DNA from: an uncultured Pelosinus sp.
GTDB taxonomy: Bacteria; Bacillota; Negativicutes; Sporomusales; Acetonemataceae
Assembly: GCA_900542835.1 (NCBI GenBank)
Contig: UQPB01000015.1
Span: 1 to 64,000 of the forward strand
DNA: 64,000 bases
Direction: 5' to 3'
Every line of letters starts with the position of its first letter. The first letter of the stretch is position 1. The translations under genes were made by a program, and so were the position numbers. Of this stretch, positions 16,819 to 28,792 are shown in pieces. The notes under the pieces were generated by a model, which did not search any database, had not been told where the DNA came from, and saw only the letters and a list, made by a program, of their open reading frames with translations.

Positions 16819-17067
16819 TCAGGCGCCGGTCCGGTTGCCGGTCAGCATACCGACAACCCACAACAGGACGACAGCGCCGATTGTACTCATGATGACCGAG
16901 CCAATCGTGCCATAGGCGCTAATGCCCAGTACATTAAACAAGATGCCGCCAATGAATGCGCCGACAACGCCAACCACAATATTACCGAGAAGGCCGAAGC
17001 CGCTTCCTTTGAGGAATTGTCCGGCCAGCCAGCCAGCCACCAATCCGATAAACAGAGACCAAAGCAT
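16819..17067 (-). CDS. GlsB/YeaQ/YmgE family membrane protein
   Basis: An 82-aa, almost wholly hydrophobic protein with three helices and glycine-rich turns (GLVAGWLAGQFLKGSGFGLL, IVVGVVGAFIGGILFNVLG). This is the transglycosylase-associated/GlsB family, small membrane proteins associated with stress responses; no enzymatic role is established. GGGGGTAAC precedes the ATG. Confidence 0.88.
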   Translation of the reverse strand: MLWSLFIGLVAGWLAGQFLKGSGFGLLGNIVVGVVGAFIGGILFNVLGISAYGTIGSVIMSTIGAVVLLWVVGMLTGNRTGA

Positions 17068-17218
17068 AACGTTACCCCCTTTAATATTCTAATCGGTCAT
17101 CAAGCAACGATTGCTGGCGAAACGGTTCGAAATGAACCGCGGCATAGCCAAAATCAGGCTTGACAAGGTACTAACATTAGCTTATCCGCGCGCGGCAATT
17201 TCTATTAATTGATAAACA

Positions 17219-17242
17219 GACAGCCGCCTTACGGCGGCTGTC
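17219..17242 (-). terminator. terminator after glnS
   Basis: On the minus strand GACAGCCGCC/GGCGGCTGTC with a 4-nt loop is followed by TGTTTATCAATT, about 55 bp past the glnS stop. Confidence 0.75.
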
Positions 17243-17297
17243 TCAGCGCAGCAATAGTTTATCGATTAAATCAGCCTGGCCGCGCATCCATCTGGCG

Positions 17298-18959
17298 CTA
17301 CTTTTGTATTTTGGCCCAGGTATCGCGCAGCCCGACAATACGGTTGAATACCGGCTTACCGAAAGTCGAATCGCGATCCATCGTAAAATAGCCCTGGCGC
17401 AAAAACTGAAATTTATCGCCAGGCTTTGCCGCTGCCAGCGACGGTTCAAGCAACGCCCCGGTCAGAGCAATTAACGAATTCGGATTTACCGGATAGGCTT
17501 CATCGCCAGATTGATCATCAAGCAGCAAATAATCGTACAAGCGAACCTCGGCTTTAACCGCATCACGGGCCGATACCCAGTGCAGGACGCCCTTCACCTT
17601 GCGGGCACTGCCGCTTTCACCGCTTTTTGAGGCAGGGTCATAGCTGCAGCGAATTTCCGTTATCCGGCCGTCGCCATCCTTGATTACCTGCTCGCATTTA
17701 ATGATATACGCATGCTTTAGCCGGACTTCTTTACCCGGCGACAGACGAAAGAACTTTTTCGGCGGTTCTTCCATAAAATCATCCTGCTCGATATACAGCA
17801 CCTTGGAGAAGCGCAGCTTGCGGGTTCCCATGTCCGGATTCTCGGGGTTGTTCTCCGCCTCCAGTTCTTCCACCCTGTCATCGGGATAATTCTCAATAAC
17901 CAGCTTCAGCGGTTTTAAAACCGCCATCCCCCGGGGTGCCTTCACGTTTAGATCCTCCCGGATGCAGTGTTCAAGCATACTGACATCAACTACGCTGTTG
18001 GCTTTAGCCACACCGATCCGCTCGCAGAAATCACGGATGGCTTCAGGCGTAAAACCGCGCCGCCGCAGACCTGAAATCGTTGGCATGCGCGGATCATCCC
18101 AGCCGCTGACCTGGCCTTGTTCAACCAGCTCACGCAATTTGCGCTTGCTCATAACAGTATTAGTCAGGTTCAAACGGGCAAATTCGATCTGCTGTGGATG
18201 AAAGATGCCCAGCGCGTCCAGGATCCAGTCATAGAGAGGCCGGTGATCCTCAAATTCCAGCGTACAGACAGAATGGGTAATTTCCTCAATCGAATCGGAA
18301 ATTGGGTGAGCATAATCGTACATGGGATAGATGCACCATTTATCGCCGGTGCGGTGGTGGGTGGCGCGAAGAATCCGGTAAATAACGGGATCGCGCATAT
18401 TCAGATTCGGCGAGGCCATATCAATTTTTGCCCGCAGCGTCCGCGAGCCGTCGGCAAACTCCCCTGCCCGCATCCGGCGAAATAGATCAAGGTTTTCTTC
18501 GACGGAGCGATTGCGGCAGGGGCTCTCCTTGCCCGGCTCTACAAGCGTGCCGCGATGATCCCGGATCTGTGCCGCGGTTAAATCACAGACATATGCCTGG
18601 CCGTTTTTAATCAGTTGTTCGGCATATTGATAAAGCTGCTCGAAATAATCCGACGCGTAAAACATGCGGTCGTCCCAGTCAAACCCCAGCCACCGCACAT
18701 CTTCCATAATCGAATCTACATATTCGGTATCCTCTTTACTGGGATTAGTATCGTCAAACCGTAAATTGCACAAACCGCCGTTAGCGGCGGCGATGCCAAA
18801 ATTTAGGCAGATAGACTTGGCATGTCCGATATGGAGATAGCCGTTAGGTTCAGGCGGAAAGCGGGTATGAACCCTCCCTCCGTGCTTGCCGGTCTCATTG
18901 TCTTCATCAATGATCGTCTGAATAAAATTAGTGGGAATAAACGAATCAGGTGTGTTCAT
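17298..18959 (-). CDS. glnS: glutaminyl-tRNA synthetase
   Basis: GlnRS directly charges tRNA-Gln. The 553-aa product has RFPPEPNGYLHIGHAKSICL (HIGH), LRFDDTNPSKEDTEYVDSI, VMSKRKLRELVE (MSK motif), and the two C-terminal anticodon-binding beta-barrels (KVLYIEQDDFM ... LSPGKEVRLKHAYIIKCEQV). The length and order match the proteobacterial GlnRS. Most Firmicutes lack GlnRS and make Gln-tRNA by amidation, so this gene probably came by transfer in an ancestor. A candidate promoter TTGTCA-17-TACACT lies upstream; AAAGGAG precedes the ATG. Confidence 0.96.
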   Translation of the reverse strand: MNTPDSFIPTNFIQTIIDEDNETGKHGGRVHTRFPPEPNGYLHIGHAKSICLNFGIAAANGGLCNLRFDDTNPSKEDTEYVDSIMEDVRWLGFDWDDRMFYASDYFEQLYQYAEQLIKNGQAYVCDLTAAQIRDHRGTLVEPGKESPCRNRSVEENLDLFRRMRAGEFADGSRTLRAKIDMASPNLNMRDPVIYRILRATHHRTGDKWCIYPMYDYAHPISDSIEEITHSVCTLEFEDHRPLYDWILDALGIFHPQQIEFARLNLTNTVMSKRKLRELVEQGQVSGWDDPRMPTISGLRRRGFTPEAIRDFCERIGVAKANSVVDVSMLEHCIREDLNVKAPRGMAVLKPLKLVIENYPDDRVEELEAENNPENPDMGTRKLRFSKVLYIEQDDFMEEPPKKFFRLSPGKEVRLKHAYIIKCEQVIKDGDGRITEIRCSYDPASKSGESGSARKVKGVLHWVSARDAVKAEVRLYDYLLLDDQSGDEAYPVNPNSLIALTGALLEPSLAAAKPGDKFQFLRQGYFTMDRDSTFGKPVFNRIVGLRDTWAKIQK

Positions 18960-19151
18960 AAGCGGACTCCTTTATAAACAGAATCAGAGCAGTGTAAATT
19001 TCGCTTTTGTTGTTGACAATTCCTGCTTATACAATTACCGACGCCAGCCAAATCTATACAAAAAACAATGATTTTCCCCACAACACACTATTATGGAAAC
19101 TTCATATCCTATAGTAAACGGGATATTACCCGACAACTGGAGGTGAACAGT

Positions 19152-19550
19152 TTGCATCATTCACCGGTAAAGCCGGAAGCCGAGGCAGAATGCAGCCGTA
19201 AAGGCTTGTGGGATATCCTAAGAAAAACTGGCGACGACGCCCCGGCTGAAGCAATCATTGAACAGGCGCCGGAGGCAGCCGATCAGGAGTCTCCCGGCAG
19301 CCAGCCGGCAACGCCGCCTGCCCCACCGGCATTTATTGACGCCCGCGAATTGCCGGAAGCGAAAATATTAAACCAGTTAACGGAACTGGCGCATCTGCTT
19401 TCGCAGCAAACAACACTGCTGTATGCCCAGCAAAAGCTGCTGGAGGATCTGGCGGGACGGCAAAAACAAACCGGCAAAGCAAAGCCGGTTGTGGCTAAAA
19501 AACTTAAAAACCTGCTCCACAAGGGTAAACTTTTCTGGAATACCTTATAA
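19152..19550 (+). CDS. hypothetical protein, helical, 132 aa
   Basis: I do not recognise this protein. It starts at a TTG 8 bp after GGAGG (a longer frame from 19068 has no ribosome site). An acidic, Pro-rich first half (EQAPEAADQESPGSQPATPP) is followed by a helix with coiled-coil character (LNQLTELAHLLSQQTTLLYA) and a basic tail (KPVVAKKLKNLLHKGKLFW). It ends base-to-base with the convergent MFS gene, with no terminator between them. Confidence 0.55.
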   Translation: MHHSPVKPEAEAECSRKGLWDILRKTGDDAPAEAIIEQAPEAADQESPGSQPATPPAPPAFIDARELPEAKILNQLTELAHLLSQQTTLLYAQQKLLEDLAGRQKQTGKAKPVVAKKLKNLLHKGKLFWNTL

Positions 19551-20747
19551 CTATTTAGCCGCTGCGCCAACTGTACCTTGTTGCACAGGCGTCTCGGCAA
19601 TGGACAGCGTAATCGCCAGCGCCAGCAGCAGCGGCGCGATCATCCACAGCAGCGCCGCCTCCAGGCCGATCCAGTCCGCTACAGCCCCGGTCACAGCCGC
19701 CCCCAAGCCGCCAAGGCCGAATGACAGTCCCAGCATCATTCCGGAGGCCATGGCCGCATGCGAGGGCAGCATATCCTGTGCCCACACGACAGAAGCGGGC
19801 AGGGTCCCTTGCAAAGCGGCGCCGCTGACAGCCAGAGCGGCCCAGGTCAGCGCGGTTACCTCCCTGCTGGTTAAAAACAGCCAGAGGGCGGGAATGCAAA
19901 GCAGCAGCGAAGCGGCGATACAATTTTTACGTCCTAGCTTGTCGGCGGCGTAGCCGCCAAACACACTGCCAAAAGCGGCGCCGGCAAGAAACACGGTCAG
20001 CATCGTTCCCGCCAGTGCCGGCGGGAATCCTTTTTGGCCCAGCCAAATAGGCAGGAAGTTGGGAATTACCGCCTGTGGCCATGAGCGCAGGCCCATGACA
20101 GCATTGAGCTTCAGCAACCCCGGGCAGCGGTACCAGCGAGTACCGGCCGCAGCGGCAGCCGGCACTGTTTCTGTCAGTTTTATCCGGTGGAGACCGGTCA
20201 TATAAAATGCCGCAGAAATGAGAAAGCCGGGGATCGTCAGCCAGATAAGCTGTTGCGGGCCATAGCGGATCAAAAAATAAATAACGACAGCCGGTGCAAG
20301 CGCCACGCCTACATTGCCGCCGCCGATAAACCAGGACATGGCAAAGCTCTTATTTCCCCCTGTTGCGACTCTACCCAGCAGGGCCGACCCCAAAGGATGG
20401 AACAAGGCTGATGCCAGTCCCGCCAGCGTTATCAGGATAAATAAACCGGCAACGCTATCGGCAGTTGCCGCCAAACTGATAAACAAAGCCGTCAACGGCA
20501 CAGTCAGCAGGATCAGCCAGCTATAGCCGCGCTTGTCAATCCAGTATCCAAACAAGGGCTGTAAAATATTAGCCGCAGCGGAATAAACCATCACCAGCAA
20601 GCCGCTGATCGTAAGCGAAAGTCCCAGTCGTTCCATCAGCATTGGCAGCAGGCCGGGCAGAAAGGTAACGTAAAAATCACTGAAAAAATGGCCGGCTGTC
20701 AGCAGGGCAACAGAAAAAGCGCTCTGCTGCCGTAAGCGGGTAAACAT
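19551..20747 (-). CDS. MFS transporter, fosmidomycin-resistance (Fsr) type
   Basis: A 398-aa, 12-helix major facilitator. GHFFSDFYVTFLPGLLPMLM in helix 1, YWIDKRGYSWL after helix 2 and ASALFHPLGSALLGRV in helix 4 are typical of the Fsr subfamily, efflux pumps that include fosmidomycin exporters. Because the organism uses the MEP pathway (ispD/ispF nearby), drug export would be meaningful, but the substrate is inferred only. AGGAGG precedes the ATG. Confidence 0.82.
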   Translation of the reverse strand: MFTRLRQQSAFSVALLTAGHFFSDFYVTFLPGLLPMLMERLGLSLTISGLLVMVYSAAANILQPLFGYWIDKRGYSWLILLTVPLTALFISLAATADSVAGLFILITLAGLASALFHPLGSALLGRVATGGNKSFAMSWFIGGGNVGVALAPAVVIYFLIRYGPQQLIWLTIPGFLISAAFYMTGLHRIKLTETVPAAAAAGTRWYRCPGLLKLNAVMGLRSWPQAVIPNFLPIWLGQKGFPPALAGTMLTVFLAGAAFGSVFGGYAADKLGRKNCIAASLLLCIPALWLFLTSREVTALTWAALAVSGAALQGTLPASVVWAQDMLPSHAAMASGMMLGLSFGLGGLGAAVTGAVADWIGLEAALLWMIAPLLLALAITLSIAETPVQQGTVGAAAK

Positions 20748-20869
20748 AGCATTTCCTCCTGTGCAATTTTCCCTCGTCCTAAAACCAAATTACCTTGGCG
20801 GAACACGAGTTTGAAGCTACTCCTTAGTGTAGCATATTTACCCGGCATGCCAAACCCAGAAAAATTGAA

Positions 20870-20894
20870 GAAACCGCCGGTTGTCGGCGGTTTC
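20870..20894 (-). terminator. terminator after iron-sulfur oxidoreductase gene
   Basis: On the minus strand GAAACCGCCG/CGGCGGTTTC with a 5-nt loop is followed by TTCAATTTTTC, 5 bp beyond the stop. Confidence 0.85.
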
Positions 20895-20898
20895 TCCA

Positions 20899-22899
20899 TT
20901 ACTGCACGCTTTCCCAAAGAATTTCGGCAAGATCCCGGGTTTTTACCGTCTCATCAACATTTTTCAACTTCGTCCCATCCTCCAGCATTGTCAGGCAGTA
21001 GGGACAGGCGGTAACAAACAGGCCGGCGCCGGTGGCCATTGCCTGCTCGGTGCGCAGGACGTTGACCCGCTGTTCAGCTGCCTCTTCCAGCCACATCCGG
21101 CCGCCGCCGGCACCGCAGCAAAAACCGTCAGCCTTGCTCTGATTCATCTCCCTGCCGCTAAGGCCCGGAATCGCTGCCAGCACTGCCCGCGGCTCCTCAT
21201 AAATGTCATTATAGCGGCCGAGATAACAGGAATCATGGTAAGTATAGGAGCTGTTGACAGCTCTTTGCGGCTGCAGCCGGCCGTCGCCAACCAGAGATGC
21301 CAGCAGGCTGGTATGGTGGATAACTTCAAAACTGCCGCCAAATTGCGGATACTCGTTTTTCAGGGTATTAAAGCAGTGCGGACAGGAGGTGATGATCTTC
21401 TTTACCGCATAGCGGTTAAGCGTCTCGATATTCTGCATGGCCAGTGTCTGATAAAGATATTCGTTGCCTAAGCGGCGGGCGGAATCGCCGCAGCAGATCT
21501 CTTCTGTGCCAAGCAGGGCAAACCGGATTCCGGCTCGCTGCAGCAGCCGGACAATCGCCGTTGAAACGCGTTTATTGCGTTCGTCAAAAGCGCCGCTGCA
21601 ACCGGGCCAGTACAGGTAATCGATATCTCCGCCATTGCTCATCAGCGGGACTTCCAGATTTTTAGCCCATTCCAGCCGGCTCATGCGGCTGATATTCCAG
21701 GGATTGCCGTTAGATTCCATGCCGCGAAAGGTCAGAATCAGTTCATGGGGAAAATCGCTTTCCATCATAACCAGATTCCGCCGCAGATCAACGAGCTTTG
21801 GCACATGCTCGACAAATACGGGGCACTGCTCCTCACAGGCACCGCAGGTGGTACAGGACCATACAGTCTCCGCCGCAATCACGCCGGGTACAACCGGCTG
21901 CCCCACCACAGCAGCCTCTTGCTCCCCACCTTGCAGCAGCAGTCGCCCCTTCGTATCGAGATGCCGTTTCAGATCCTGGGTAAACCGCTTCGGCGACAGG
22001 GGCTTACCGCTTAAATAAGCAGGGCAGTGGTCCTGACAGCGGCCGCAGCGAATACAGGCATCGCCGTCCAGCAGTTGTTTCCAGGTAAATTGTTGAATTT
22101 CATTGACGCCGAACTGTTCGGCATTCTCGTCTTCCATATCAAGCGGACTCAGGCTCTGCGCCGCTTTTCCCTTTGCCAGCAATTGATTGACAGGGCCGGT
22201 AAGCAAGTGAAACAGCTTCGAATAGGGAATATAGGCAATCAGGCTAAAGCTAAGCAGTAAATGAAGCCACCAAATCTGACGATGAACTGAGCGCAGGCCG
22301 TCGGCATCACCGCCGCCAAACGGCAGGGCGAACAGCGCTCCAACCGGATTCCAGGCCAGCCAGGGATCGCCGGCAAAGGCAATACGCAATCCCTCCAGCA
22401 TAAATCCGGTAACCAGAATGGAACCGATAAGCAGCAAGGAAATCCAATCGTCCGGGGTATTATCGATACCGTCAGGCTTTTTAACGTAACGGCGCCAACA
22501 GGCCATGCCGACGCCAATCATCGCCCCTAATCCCAGCAGATCCATAAGCAGTGACAGCAACAAGTAATAAGTCCCCTGGAACAAGGGGATATTAAGATCT
22601 TCCGTCACCGCTATTGATAACGTTCCCAGGGCAAATACGGCGAACGACCAGAAAAAGAACCAGTGCATAACACCGGAGTAGGATTTGCGAAGAATACGCA
22701 AATGACCGAAGCTCTGCGCCAGAAAACGCAGTATACCACTTTTGCCGGCTGCTGAACGGCGATTTTCAGGCGCCCCCAGCCGCCACAGACGATAACGCCC
22801 GTACACGCCTGCGGCAAAAATGCCAAAGGCGACGAGCATCAGGACATACATCAGCCAATAGCCGTCCTGGTACATATCCAGTTGTCGGGAAGCAGTCAA
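20899..22899 (-). CDS. membrane iron-sulfur oxidoreductase, heterodisulfide reductase D-like
   Basis: A 666-aa protein. An N-terminal membrane domain of about six helices resembles the nitrate-reductase gamma (cytochrome b) fold. Two 4Fe-4S motifs follow (CIRCGRCQDHCPAYLSGKPL and CTTCGACEEQCPVFV), then two cysteine-rich CCG domains (YLYWPGCSGAF ... EICCGDSARR ... TSCPHCFNTL; HDSCYLGRYND ... GFCCGAGGGRMW ... ACPYCLTML). This is the HdrD-like DUF224 arrangement found in EtfAB:menaquinone oxidoreductases of fermenters and syntrophs. The likely role is moving electrons between a soluble carrier and the quinone pool; no etfAB is adjacent. The start is TTG, 10 bp after GGAGG. Confidence 0.82.
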   Translation of the reverse strand: MTASRQLDMYQDGYWLMYVLMLVAFGIFAAGVYGRYRLWRLGAPENRRSAAGKSGILRFLAQSFGHLRILRKSYSGVMHWFFFWSFAVFALGTLSIAVTEDLNIPLFQGTYYLLLSLLMDLLGLGAMIGVGMACWRRYVKKPDGIDNTPDDWISLLLIGSILVTGFMLEGLRIAFAGDPWLAWNPVGALFALPFGGGDADGLRSVHRQIWWLHLLLSFSLIAYIPYSKLFHLLTGPVNQLLAKGKAAQSLSPLDMEDENAEQFGVNEIQQFTWKQLLDGDACIRCGRCQDHCPAYLSGKPLSPKRFTQDLKRHLDTKGRLLLQGGEQEAAVVGQPVVPGVIAAETVWSCTTCGACEEQCPVFVEHVPKLVDLRRNLVMMESDFPHELILTFRGMESNGNPWNISRMSRLEWAKNLEVPLMSNGGDIDYLYWPGCSGAFDERNKRVSTAIVRLLQRAGIRFALLGTEEICCGDSARRLGNEYLYQTLAMQNIETLNRYAVKKIITSCPHCFNTLKNEYPQFGGSFEVIHHTSLLASLVGDGRLQPQRAVNSSYTYHDSCYLGRYNDIYEEPRAVLAAIPGLSGREMNQSKADGFCCGAGGGRMWLEEAAEQRVNVLRTEQAMATGAGLFVTACPYCLTMLEDGTKLKNVDETVKTRDLAEILWESVQ

Positions 22900-23014
22900 T
22901 TCGAGACACCCTCCTTCTTAATCAGTGCTTACCTAGGAGTTCGTCAGAAACTGAAAATTCCCTCTTATCTAATTATTTTTTCTGGTAAAAAAATACTGCC
23001 GCTCCATAAAGCAC

Positions 23015-23057
23015 GGCAAAGGGGCGGCTCCTTCGAACAAGGAACCGCCCCTTTGCC
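23015..23057 (-). terminator. terminator after diacid-sensing chemoreceptor gene
   Basis: GGCAAAGGGGCGGCTCCTT and a near-exact reverse complement (one mismatch) flank a 5-nt loop, 31 bp downstream of the chemoreceptor stop on the minus strand. Confidence 0.65.
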
Positions 23058-23087
23058 TGCCGGTGAGGCCTGCTTCGCCGATCGGTA

Positions 23088-23939
23088 CTATTCTGTCTTG
23101 GCCATGGCCAGCAGCTTCTCGCCCACATCCTTGAGAGTCATAACCATTTCGGTAATGGACTGCGTGGCCTTTGCCTGTTCCTGCGTAATATGAGCGGTCT
23201 GCTGGGTATGATTAATCACCATCTCCATCGACGCTTTCAACTGCTGCAGGGTACCCTGAATCTCCTTAGCCGAGTGGCTGCTTTGGTCGGATAGCTTACG
23301 GACTTCTTCCGCCACCACGGCAAAACCGCGTCCGTGCTCGCCGGCACGGGCAGCTTCAATCGCCGCGTTTAGGCCAAGTAAATTGGTTTGCGTGGCAATC
23401 TGATGAATCGTGGCAATGACGCTGTCAGTCTCCTTCACGTCAGTTGAGGCCCGGTCCGATAAATTCGCCACATCCTGCATCGTTGCCGACAGATCCTCCT
23501 GCGAGGCATTTAACTGCTGGATGGTAGCGGCGATAGTTGTGATGGAATCGGTTACTTGCTGCGCCTGCCCCTGCAAAACCCGCTGATTCTCAGCTTCCTG
23601 CAATTCTTTGCGGATGATGCCGGTGACGATTTGTGCAATCGGCTTGGTATAGACCGGATCGCCGCCAATACCGAAACTGCCGATCCAGGCATTATTATAG
23701 ATGATCGGCATGTGTACGCCCATTTTCGAGGCGCCTCCCGACTTTTCCTCGTCCTCGGCAGTTACGGTACGGTGCGAAAGACGTTCGCGCAATACCTGTT
23801 GAGAACCGCCATGGGTAGCACCGACCCGGGACGCGGTGCTGCAGGCAATGATCGTTCCGTTCTGGTCACAGACCGTGGTAGGCAAGCCGGTTTCCCCAAA
23901 GATAGCCTCAACGATTTTGTTCGCGATGTTTTTGTCCAT
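23088..23939 (-). CDS. soluble chemoreceptor with sugar-diacid-recognition (CdaR) domain
   Basis: A 283-aa cytoplasmic receptor with no membrane helix. Residues 1-115 resemble the CdaR/sugar-diacid recognition domain (VEAIFGETGLPTTVCDQNGT, ASKMGVHMPIIYNNAWIGSF, IGGDPVYTKPIAQIVTGII). The rest is a compact MCP signalling hairpin with the invariant tip TNLLGLNAAIEAARAGEHGR and GFAVVAEEVRKLSDQSSHSA. In CdaR proteins this domain binds hydroxy-diacids such as glycerate or glucarate. It would link an intracellular diacid to chemotaxis or another CheA pathway. It lies 53 bp after nifJ. The ATG at 23939 follows GGGGAGG. Confidence 0.8.
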   Translation of the reverse strand: MDKNIANKIVEAIFGETGLPTTVCDQNGTIIACSTASRVGATHGGSQQVLRERLSHRTVTAEDEEKSGGASKMGVHMPIIYNNAWIGSFGIGGDPVYTKPIAQIVTGIIRKELQEAENQRVLQGQAQQVTDSITTIAATIQQLNASQEDLSATMQDVANLSDRASTDVKETDSVIATIHQIATQTNLLGLNAAIEAARAGEHGRGFAVVAEEVRKLSDQSSHSAKEIQGTLQQLKASMEMVINHTQQTAHITQEQAKATQSITEMVMTLKDVGEKLLAMAKTE

Positions 23940-23992
23940 TACCAAACCTCCCCGTGAAATTCTATCAATTCGGCAGTGAGTTAGCAATAGGA

Positions 23993-27502
<3,510 letters not shown>

Positions 27503-27539
27503 AAAGTAAATTCATTCCCTTTCCCATTTCAAATGTGAG

Positions 27540-27567
27540 AGGCAGGATTGTCTTACCAGTCCTGCCT
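27540..27567 (-). terminator. weak hairpin between yjiG and nifJ
   Basis: AGGCAGGA/TCCTGCCT with a 12-nt loop lies downstream of yjiG. There is no T run, so it could be an attenuator or processing site rather than a terminator. Confidence 0.4.
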
Positions 27568-27603
27568 GTTCTCATTCATCTTAGTTTACGGCCGGGGCCG
27601 TGA

Positions 27604-28107
27604 TTAGTTGACTCCCCAGAAACCTAACAAGAGCCGGGTGATAACCATGGCGACAGCGGCATCGACAATCGGCACGCACAGAAGCAGCGGATGACGCTTC
27701 TGATTGGCGTTGGCGACAATAACGATGCGGACAAAATGTCCGATCAGTGTGCCCATGGTAACGCAGGCAGGAAACAGAATCGTCGCCTGCGCCGCGGTGA
27801 TAACGCCTTTGGAATACAGCGTAGCTGCGGTGGCGCAGCCGGCAGCCTTGGCGAAGAAAGCCGCAACCAGGGCGATAATCGCCTCCCCGGGCAAGCCGAA
27901 GACAGCCATTACCGGTCCGAGCAATTTGCCCACACCCTGCATCAGTCCGGTGATTTCCAGAAACTGAATCAAAACATAAGCCAGCACCATTGCCGGTGCA
28001 ATCATTTCAGCGCCAATATAGAAACCTTTTTTGGCGCCGGCAACAAACTCTTCGACAATACTGGGTTTTACCTTCTGCAGATTAAGCGAGGAAGTCTGCT
28101 CAGCCAT
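27604..28107 (-). CDS. yjiG: YjiG-like membrane protein (SpmB/Gate family)
   Basis: A 167-aa membrane protein with the Gate/nucleoside-recognition fold (FYIGAEMIAPAMVLAYVLIQ, LVAAFFAKAAGCATAATLYS, PACVTMGTLIGHFVRIVIVA). It is similar to E. coli YjiG and Bacillus SpmB. The ATG at 28107 lies inside the end of yjiH (8-bp overlap), which has GGAGGTG before it. YjiG and YjiH families occur as a pair beside a peptidase (iadA in E. coli), and the same is true here (M20 peptidase upstream). A transport role for a peptide-derived compound is inference. Confidence 0.8.
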   Translation of the reverse strand: MAEQTSSLNLQKVKPSIVEEFVAGAKKGFYIGAEMIAPAMVLAYVLIQFLEITGLMQGVGKLLGPVMAVFGLPGEAIIALVAAFFAKAAGCATAATLYSKGVITAAQATILFPACVTMGTLIGHFVRIVIVANANQKRHPLLLCVPIVDAAVAMVITRLLLGFWGVN

Positions 28108-28756
28108 TGGCGACACCTCCCGCTGCATTTCGTTTCGCATCCCAGCAAAGGTACAGCCGGACCAGGTTGGCGCCCAAAATCTTGACAAAGATGATGACTG
28201 CAATAATCACGCCTACCGGCAGTAAACTGATCGGCAGCAATGCAGCGCCGGTTCCGAAGGTATTGACAACCGGCGCTGAACCGGCATACTGATAAGCGAC
28301 AAAAATCGTCCGCTCATCATCAGTCATCATTTTATCTTCTACCAAGCCCTTGGTCATAACCGCGCCAACGTCGGAGCTGGTTACGCTGCTGACGAAAGCC
28401 AGTCCGGCCGCGCCGGGAATCCCCATCAGCGGGCGCAGAATCGGCCGGAATAGTTTTTCCGCCGCCTGCAGAGCGCCCAGCGACTCGGCTACCTGTACGC
28501 ATCCCAGCGCAAACATCAGCGTGGGAAACAGCGTCAGCGCGAACATAAAGCCGTCGCGCGCGCCAATGCCGCCTTTACCGGTAAAAATCACACCGCTGCC
28601 AACCTGTCCAAATTTGCCGGTTAGCACCTGAAAATCAAGCGCCCGCCACGGGCCGGTGGACTGAGCAAAGATACCGGAAAAGGACACCAGCAAAATAATC
28701 AGCGCCAGCCAGCCTTTCCACGTAACCTTGTACGCCTCCTGATTTTTTTCTGCCAT
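28100..28756 (-). CDS. yjiH: YjiH-like nucleoside-recognition (Gate) membrane protein
   Basis: A 218-aa membrane protein of the Gate domain family. Visible motifs are GIGARDGFMFALTLFPTLMF, MGIPGAAGLAFVSSVTSSDV and QYAGSAPVVNTFGTGAALLP. It matches E. coli YjiH, partner of YjiG. The ATG at 28756 follows GAGGAG 8 bp upstream; the three-codon upstream start is not preferred. It is 36 bp downstream of the M20 peptidase gene, so the three genes form one unit. Confidence 0.82.
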   Translation of the reverse strand: MAEKNQEAYKVTWKGWLALIILLVSFSGIFAQSTGPWRALDFQVLTGKFGQVGSGVIFTGKGGIGARDGFMFALTLFPTLMFALGCVQVAESLGALQAAEKLFRPILRPLMGIPGAAGLAFVSSVTSSDVGAVMTKGLVEDKMMTDDERTIFVAYQYAGSAPVVNTFGTGAALLPISLLPVGVIIAVIIFVKILGANLVRLYLCWDAKRNAAGGVANG

Positions 28757-28792
28757 TTTGCACACTCCTCTTTTTAGTGACGACGGCAGCGA

